Part shown: in pieces, positions 18,389-23,213 of the stretch
Layout: each line of letters starts with the position of its first letter
Numbering within the stretch: the stretch's first letter is position 1
Assembly (NCBI GenBank): GCA_000934455.1
Contig: KN884737.1
Span: forward strand, 63,228-86,440
Reading direction: 5' to 3'
DNA from: Apostichopus parvimensis
Lineage: Eukaryota > Echinodermata > Holothuroidea > Aspidochirotida > Stichopodidae
Length of the DNA stretch: 23,213 nucleotides
Program-made: the position numbers and the translations under genes
The notes under the pieces: generated by a model
Seen by the model: the letters and a program-made list of their open reading frames with translations, nothing else
What the model was told of the DNA's origin: nothing
Database searches by the model: none

Positions 18389-21300
18389 CTTTTTTGCATG
18401 AATGAAACCAAGAGAGAGAGAGAGAGAGAGAGGAAGATAAAAAAAAAGGATTTACTGGAATGTTCAATATTCTGCTTCCAAAAACGAAGGGAAGAGAAGA
18501 AGCTGTGTATTAAAATCATTTATAGTCCCTGATAAACAGGGAGCAAGTTAAAAATCTGGTTTAGAAAAGCAATATGATGAACAAAATGTTCAGTTCCAGG
18601 AAGTTGAAAAGATATTTAGCAACTTTTTTTATACTAATTATGTATTTTAGATTTTGTTCTTTTTTAAGTATAGGTGGAAACCTCTCAAGTGCTGCGGAAT
18701 AATTATTCCCTTCAGTTAAATATATGAAGAACTAAATCTTTGTCAATTGCTTTTTCCTGCAGTACTCTTGACAAGAGATACTTTTAGCATTTCTATCTTG
18801 GATAAGAGTAGGATATTTTTTTTTTTCAGAAAGGAGATGGTTTACCTCGGAACTTTTCCTATTGCGACTACTTCAAACATTGTTTGAAGCTTTTCTACAG
18901 TAGGAATACAATGAGGAACAACAAGACTGTTGAGATGGAATTAGCTATTCCAATTTTGGACAAAACTTGTGAAATGATTTACCATGAGGATAATTGAGAA
19001 CATTTCACCAGTATCGAGAATTGCCTTATAGTAGCGAGAACTGACCTTTTTTCCCGCCTTCCTTCAACACTTCTAGAGCCTCACGTTCGGAGGGCATCTT
19101 TGGGCAAACGGACAATTCCAACTTCTCGTTGGTGGAAATTAGTGCCAGGTCATCCTCTTCAAAATGCCAAGAATCTTGAAAGACACAAAGCAGGAAATAG
19201 TAAATTCTCAATTCATTCAATGAAAGAGTGTTCAAATGTGAAGCAAAACTTGAAGTACAGCTACAAGCAGCTTGTTGCGTTGATAAGAATTTGAAATTGA
19301 TCCATTTTGAAGAATGATATTGAAAGGTCATCAGAATTGTCCCCCAAACTGTTTGATCACGCTGGAAATGAGGTTTTGAAGCTGAAGTTGTGACCCAAGC
19401 AGGATCTTCTTCAGAGGCTTAAGGACACAGTTACACTTTTACCTACACAGGCTTTTTTATAGTTCTTTGAACATTAATTTTTATCCCTTTAGTTTTAAAT
19501 TCAAAAGTAACCTGTTGGATTTCCTGATTAAAAGAAAAAAAACGAAAAAGAAAAAGACGATATAGTAGTGAAGTTGAGATATTAAACCTATTCTCTAAAA
19601 ATATCAAAATTAGTAACATACCAAAATTATTCTTGTAAAATTCTGGAAAGTGTTCTGTCGGACTTTCTCCTTCCCCAGAGGACTGAAGCGAAGCTTTATC
19701 ATTTTCCTGACCTTCTTCTAACACCTGTAGTTCCATGTCCATTAACTGCTTTGTAATCATATCTACATTTGTATCCTGTGACCTTTCCTTTAGTTCAACC
19801 TCCTTGGTGGACTTCTTGCCTATTCAACCATGACAGATGTCGAGAGAGAGTGGAAAAAAGTTTATTGAAATATTTCAAAGTCAATGTAGATAAAAAAGAT
19901 AAACTAAATCCCCCCCCCCCCCCCAAAAAAAACACAAAAAAAACAAGATGTTTAAATATCTAAGAGTACCAAATGCATACAAAATTGTTTCAACATCTGG
20001 TTTTGTTACCAATATCCAAAAACAAAACAGTGCTAGACAGTTGAAGATATATGTCACTAAATATTTAAGAAAGGTGGAAACCTCAAAGATAATATTCTAA
20101 CTATGCACATTAAAGGACTGTTCCCTTCAGTTAAATTGAAATAAAGTGTCACAAACAGGATTTGGTGACTATCAAGTGATGATTCTTTGTTCAATCACAG
20201 CTCGCCAAAGCCTCTCTTATCTTAAAGAATTCCCAAAATGGATTAATAAATAATGTAAATTTTTTTTACTGCTCAGCTCAATATTCATAATAGGTTTCAT
20301 AACCTAGACTGAAGCAAGATTTCCAAATTTATTTGCTAAACAGATTTACAGAAATGTGACAAACGGCAAACCCACATCAAACTGTTTTAAGTGACAAGAA
20401 TTAACCTGTTTTCCTGCCTTTCTTTATCTCTTCTTGAGCCTGAAATTCAGCAAGCATCTTAGGATAAACAGACTTGAACAAGTCTAACTTCTCAATGGTG
20501 GCTATCAGCTCAGAATCATCCTCTTCTAAATGCCAAGAATCTTTAAAGAGACAAGGTACAAGGTTAAAAACAAAAGGAGAAAAGTAAAATAAAATTGTCA
20601 ATATGCATGAAAGATGTTTGAAATTCATCTGAAAAGAAGGTTTTTGAGTGAAAATTTAACTTGATATTGATAAAATATTTTGAGAAGATCTTACAATACA
20701 GTTACAAATGTAATACAGATCATAAACATATCCAAATAAAATCATGTTTTGTTTCAAATAACACTAAAATAGTGAACTGTTTATAAACTTTCATTTTTCA
20801 TACCATTTATCATTTTTTATACCATCTATTACATTAACTTACCAGGCATTCTCCAGGCTACTTCAAGGCAAGGTAGGCCATTCCTCACACAGACTGACCG
20901 ATGGTGGGGAAGGAAGGGGAGGGGGTGGGTAGGGGTGGAGTGAGGCTTCCCTTTGTGCATGCCACTAATTTGACATATACCATCTATTCCATCAACTTAC
21001 CAGGCATTCTCCAGGCTACTTCAAGGCAAGGTAGGCCATTCCTCACACAGACTGACCGATGGAGGTGAAGGAAGGGGAGGGGGGGGGTGGGTAGGGGTGG
21101 AGTGAGGCTTCTCTTTGTGCATGCTACTAATTTGACATATACCATCTATTCCATCAACATACCAGGCATTCTCCAGGCTACTTCAAGGCAAGGTAGGCCA
21201 TTTCTCACCCGTCTCTTCACAATGTGGTCCAGTTTTAATTCCTCTCGGTATGAGCACTGAAGATCGTATAGGGTCACTAAATCTACGACCTTCTCCCTTG

Positions 21301-22964
21301 TGTAAACTTGAGGCCATTCCAGCTTCTCATTAGCAAATTGCTGTGTAAATGTTACGGAAAAAAAAAAAGATGCTTTTGTAATGTCATAACACGAAAACAT
21401 TCACATAGAGAAGGAAGAAACATATATATATATACATAATTATCTTTATGCAAGAAAATATTTATTAAAGCTGCATATAACTATTGAAAAATGTATATAT
21501 ACATTATTATCTTAATGCAGGAAAATATTTATTACAGCTGCATACAATTTATTGAACTGCTAATATAACTCTCTTTTCTAATTACATAAACACATTAAAG
21601 AATACATTGTAACATTTAAAACATATACCAATAGCATGTTTTCCATGTCAAAGTATTCTCATGTAGCTATGGAGATTTGATAGCTAAAATGTTTCACCTA
21701 GAAGCATATCAACTCTGATGGCTGATAATGTAATACTTTATATTGAAATAAATATTCCACACAGCTCCCCCCCCCCCCCCCCCCCCAAAAAAAACCCCCC
21801 CATCTCAATATCTTGTTTGTAACTCAAGATATGGTTGATTGAATGTAACCCCATTGTGACTTGCTGAAATCACTCTTAACTTCACAGAGTTGGATCACAA
21901 TAGGCCGTCTGTGATGTCATCAACACACATATTCTGAAGTTTGTCTTTCCCATTATAATCCACTTAATGATTTATCCCAAAAATGTGTCACATTTAGAAC
22001 TTATGCTTAGTTGATAAGGTTCTCTGTATTGAGAATGATGACAAAATGCAAAATTTTTGGTGTAGAAATATTAATAAATATTGATAAATGTTTGAAATGT
22101 TATAAGAGAAGAGTAGAGATATTTTAAGCTCAGTTGCCGCGACGACATCACCCACTCTGCTGTTTACCATATACGAGTAAAACACAACAAGTAAACACAA
22201 TAAACTGTTACCATTAATTTAACCATGTCTGGTCTTGATTTCCTCAACTTGTATTTAGGGCAAACATCTTTGGTCTGAAGGAATTCACTAATGACATCTT
22301 GTTGTGGAAAATTTCTTATTTTCATAGCTTTTCTGAAAGAAATTGAGGATAGGAAATTGTCATGAGAAATTGTAAGCGCTATTCAGAAATGGCTAAACCA
22401 CAATACACAATTATGAAAACAACAATCTCTGTGTTCCAGGGTTTCCTTAATATACAGATACGATCATCACCTGTTATTCCTTTGTTTAAATAACCTTCGT
22501 TCAAAGGACACTGGACACAGGTTTGTGACCTCAAGCAATTTCTTGCAATATTTTATTGTCTTCTTTGAAAAGAGGAACATCATACTACTCAAATATTATA
22601 TGGGGCTTTTAGTTAAGGGTTAACTTATTAATGGCTCAAGATGCATTCTGTTAGATTCTATCAAATCATATTTATCTCAGAGAAACAAGATCATGCCACA
22701 GTATACATACAGGTAAATAGAACACTACTACTCTAGGTGTAGGAGGATACAACATAGTTGCTCACAGTTTGATTTCTCTCTCTATAGAGCAGATATCATA
22801 TTCCTTCTTGGCATTATGCCAGGGACAGTCGCATTCTGTTGGATTCTTTCCGGCTGAGCAGGTCGGCGTGCCACTGCACTGAGGGCAGCCTTTGCTCTTG
22901 TGAATCTGAGCAGAGCCTACATGATGACATCTCGAGCAATGAGCTGGCTTGCCGGGTAAAGTTT
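16815..22964 (-). CDS. GEN1: GEN1 Holliday junction resolvase, 3' portion (5' exons outside window)
   Basis: Minus-strand exons are 22964-22766, 22332-22212, 21340-21163, 20540-20406, 19819-19622, 19174-19046 and 18388-16815. They join with perfect phase continuity into about 840 residues ending at TAG/TAA-type stop at 16815-16817. GEN1 is an XPG/Rad2-family nuclease that resolves four-way DNA junctions by symmetric nicks. Visible here are the Cys-rich element after the nuclease core (KPAHCSRCHH...CPQC...CDCPWH), the region leading to the chromodomain (QQDVISEFLQTKD, RPDMV), the chromodomain (NEKLEWPQVYTREKVVDLV, KRRVRNGLPCLEVAWRMP, SWHLEEDD) and a long low-complexity tail ending in a basic SPASLMDRLKKRNVKHR motif like the vertebrate C-terminus. 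The XPG-N/XPG-I catalytic domains must lie right of 23213. Odd: the end-of-chromodomain exon and its successor are tandemly duplicated, and two extra 51-nt mini-exon copies lie at 20843-21051. Confidence 0.92.
18411..18432. repeat. (AG)11 dinucleotide repeat in the last GEN1 intron
   Basis: On the gene strand it is (CT)11, placed about 23-45 nt before the terminal exon's acceptor, so it forms much of the polypyrimidine tract. Confidence 0.93.
19046..19174 (-). CDS. GEN1: GEN1 duplicated chromodomain-end exon, copy A2
   Basis: 42 codons, phase 1-1; acceptor TGTCTTTCAAG, donor G|GTCAGT. It encodes SWHFEEDDLALISTNEKLEL followed by SVCPKMPSEREALEVLKEGG. It aligns with copy A1 throughout, with a clean two-codon deletion (LFKS versus L-S). 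The frame has no stop. Against the vertebrate family A1 keeps the more typical Y-P-K-M context while A2 has C-P-K-M, so A1 is likely the conserved copy and A2 the freer one. Whether A2 is spliced in is not known from sequence. Confidence 0.75.
19622..19819 (-). CDS. GEN1: GEN1 exon B1, internal duplicate of the tail exon's start
   Basis: 65 codons, phase 1-1; acceptor TTGAATAG, donor TTTG|GTATGT. It encodes KKSTKEVELKERSQDTNVDM then ITKQLMDMELQVLEEGQEND and an acidic stretch. The opening is clearly paralogous to KKSTEEVATTERSDDTNGDM at the start of the terminal exon. It therefore looks like the 5' end of a former terminal exon that acquired an internal donor. It is a disordered linker by composition. 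Confidence 0.75.
19910..19924. repeat. C15 homopolymer in GEN1 intron
   Basis: An uninterrupted run of 15 C followed by A-rich sequence, between exons A1 and B1. Confidence 0.9.
20406..20540 (-). CDS. GEN1: GEN1 chromodomain-end exon, copy A1
   Basis: 44 codons, phase 1-1; acceptor TCTCTTTAAAG, donor ACAG|GTTAAT (a weaker donor). It encodes SWHLEEDDSELIATIEKLDL then FKSVYPKMLAEFQAQEEIKK. In vertebrate GEN1 the corresponding stretch is the acidic turn and terminal helix of the chromodomain, with a 'LFEAAYPEIV'-like block followed by a basic linker. It is the better conserved of the two copies. Confidence 0.87.
20843..20893 (-). CDS. GEN1: Candidate GEN1 mini-exon, copy m1 (51 nt)
   Basis: The 51 nt are identical to copy m2. 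The acceptor is CATCGGTCAG behind a long C/T tract (CCACCCCCTCCCCTTCCTTC on the gene strand). The donor is CTG|GTAAGT, a perfect consensus. It enters and leaves in phase 1 and would add VCVRNGLPCLEVAWRMP, a near copy of the chromodomain strand in the genuine exon. It could equally be an unused intronic repeat; transcript data are needed to tell. Confidence 0.45.
21001..21051 (-). CDS. GEN1: Candidate GEN1 mini-exon, copy m2 (51 nt)
   Basis: Same structure and same 51-nt sequence as m1. The introns it would define are 111 nt (from the genuine exon) and 107 nt (to m1). It cannot replace the genuine exon because the exon before that ends in phase 0, so it can only be added after it. Confidence 0.45.
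21163..21340 (-). CDS. GEN1: GEN1 chromodomain exon
   Basis: 59 codons, phase 0 in and phase 1 out; acceptor ACATTTACACAG behind a T13 tract, donor CTG|GTATGT. It encodes NEKLEWPQVYTREKVVDLVT then LYDLQCSYREELKLDHIVKR and RVRNGLPCLEVAWRMP. This matches the GEN1 pattern of EKMEWP-type helix start, L-THYD-type block, and RNG-CFEIEW chromodomain strands. It is the parent of the 51-nt tandem copies downstream. Confidence 0.93.
21427..21545. repeat. About 65-bp imperfect tandem duplication in GEN1 intron
   Basis: TATATACATAATTATCTTTA with GAAAATATTTATTA(A/C)AGCTGCATA is repeated once with substitutions, starting near 21429 and near 21494. It begins in a short (AT)n run. Confidence 0.8.
21767..21786. 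repeat. C20 homopolymer in GEN1 intron
   Basis: A run of 20 C followed by A8 and C7. It lies in the 871-nt intron before the chromodomain exon. Its length is likely unstable and uncertain in assembly. Confidence 0.9.
22212..22332 (-). CDS. GEN1: GEN1 exon between Cys-rich element and chromodomain
   Basis: 1 nt plus 40 codons; acceptor AATTTCTTTCAG, donor AATG|GTAACA; phase 2 in, phase 0 out. It encodes KAMKIRNFPQQDVISEFLQT followed by KDVCPKYKLRKSRPDMVKLM, aligning with the vertebrate 'FPFHEVIQEFLLNKD...RPDLL' segment. Confidence 0.9.
22766..22964 (-). CDS. GEN1: GEN1 Cys-rich (zinc-ribbon-like) exon
   Basis: 65 codons plus 2 nt at each end; acceptor ATATATACAG, donor CT|GTGAGC. The peptide has KPAHCSRCHHVGSAQIHKSK, GCPQCSGTPTC and ECDCPWHNAKKEYD, with paired cysteines and a final CxCxxH, in the position of the GEN1 'AHCSVCSHPGS' element that follows the nuclease core. 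The first codon is split with an exon outside the window. Confidence 0.92.
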
Positions 22965-23213
22965 CTGTATATATTAAAGAAAAAGAATGTCAAAGCAGGG
23001 TTGGAAATTAAACCTTGCAAATATCAGTCAAACCAGTTTCAAGGGAAAACTGTAAGTCCTCTAGGAACCTCACCATGGTAACCAACAAGCTGAAAGGAGA
23101 ACAGATGATCGCCCGGAGAGAAAAGAACTGAATGTGTGCGTGAAACTCTGTATATATATAATTGAAATCGTAGTGAGTTGAAAAATCCAGAACAGTGAAA
23201 AAACTTCCAGCCT
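22965..23213. other. GEN1: GEN1 intron, partial
   Basis: Sequence 5' of the Cys-rich exon on the gene strand. A second acceptor-like CTCCTTTCAG lies at 23091-23100, but no conserved GEN1 peptide follows it in any frame, so the preceding exon is taken to lie outside the window. Confidence 0.5.

Larger units (their letters stand above)
18270..20545. repeat. GEN1: About 1.4-kb tandem segmental duplication within GEN1
   Basis: Two exon pairs are homologous. Exon 20406-20540 corresponds to 19046-19174, and exon 19622-19819 to the start of 18388-16815. Offsets are about 1366 and 1431 bp. Intron sequence is also shared: GGTGGAAACCTC with CCCTTCAGTTAAAT occurs near 20074-20137 and near 18674-18722. 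The copies are considerably diverged, so the duplication is old. Exact outer limits are not clear by eye. Confidence 0.82.
20819..21205. repeat. GEN1: About 160-bp tandem repeat carrying GEN1 exon fragments
   Basis: There are two full units (about 20819-20976 and 20977-21138) and a partial third that is the 3' end of the genuine exon 21163-21340. Spacing of the shared CAGGCATTCTCCAGGCTACT is 158 and 162 bp. Each full unit holds ACCATCTATT, a splice donor, 51 nt of exon, an acceptor, a purine-rich block (GGAAGGGGAGGGGG type, plus strand) and TTTGTGCATG(C)ACTAATTTG. Confidence 0.95.

Noticed and set aside
18389..18467. Apparent N-terminus of the 550-residue frame
   Set aside because: It is the polypyrimidine tract and (CT)11 of the intron; the exon starts at 18388 and joins the GEN1 frame.
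23070..23090. Short exon after CTCCTTTCAG on the minus strand
   Set aside because: No frame gives a GEN1-like peptide and a usable donor with matching phase to the next exon.

Overview
The window is animal nuclear DNA. It has split genes with canonical GT..AG introns, AT-rich intergenic sequence, many micro- and minisatellites, a tRNA-derived SINE and a MITE-like DNA transposon remnant. An invertebrate deuterostome is the best guess, most likely an echinoderm such as a sea cucumber or sea urchin. The guess rests on an NLR gene with a death-fold plus NACHT layout, the SINE type and frequent TAGGCCTA-like words. The species cannot be fixed from the sequence alone.

Three genes can be supported. 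(1) Left, minus strand, about 1110-4445: an NLR-type innate immune receptor, incomplete at both ends. It has a death-effector-like exon, a large NACHT ATPase exon and an LRR-like exon, all with matching intron phases. The first intron carries a 265-bp hAT-like MITE with an 8-bp target duplication. (2) Centre, plus strand, 11468-12887: the last two coding exons of TMEM167A/kish, a 72-residue Golgi/secretory membrane protein. The initiator exon is upstream and not settled. A decayed copy of the last exon lies about 320 bp downstream. (3) Right, minus strand, 16815-22964: the 3' part of GEN1, the XPG-family Holliday junction resolvase. It holds the Cys-rich element, the chromodomain exons and the disordered C-terminal tail. 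The nuclease-domain exons lie beyond the right edge.

The most striking feature is the GEN1 locus. A roughly 1.4-kb segment with the exon at the end of the chromodomain and the start of the following exon is tandemly duplicated, with frames, splice sites and phase preserved. Separately, the last 51 nt of the preceding chromodomain exon, with its splice donor, occur twice more as tandem units of about 160 bp. Each 51-nt copy sits behind a pyrimidine-rich acceptor and is a symmetric phase 1-1 mini-exon, so including it would add 17 residues per copy without a frameshift.

Between the genes (4.4-11.4 kb and 13.3-16.6 kb) I see no convincing protein genes. There are repeats: a compound tetranucleotide microsatellite, degenerate telomere-like repeats, a possible LINE tail, a SINE and several minisatellites. 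The three genes have no evident functional link. The NLR and TMEM167A are divergently arranged; TMEM167A and GEN1 are convergent.
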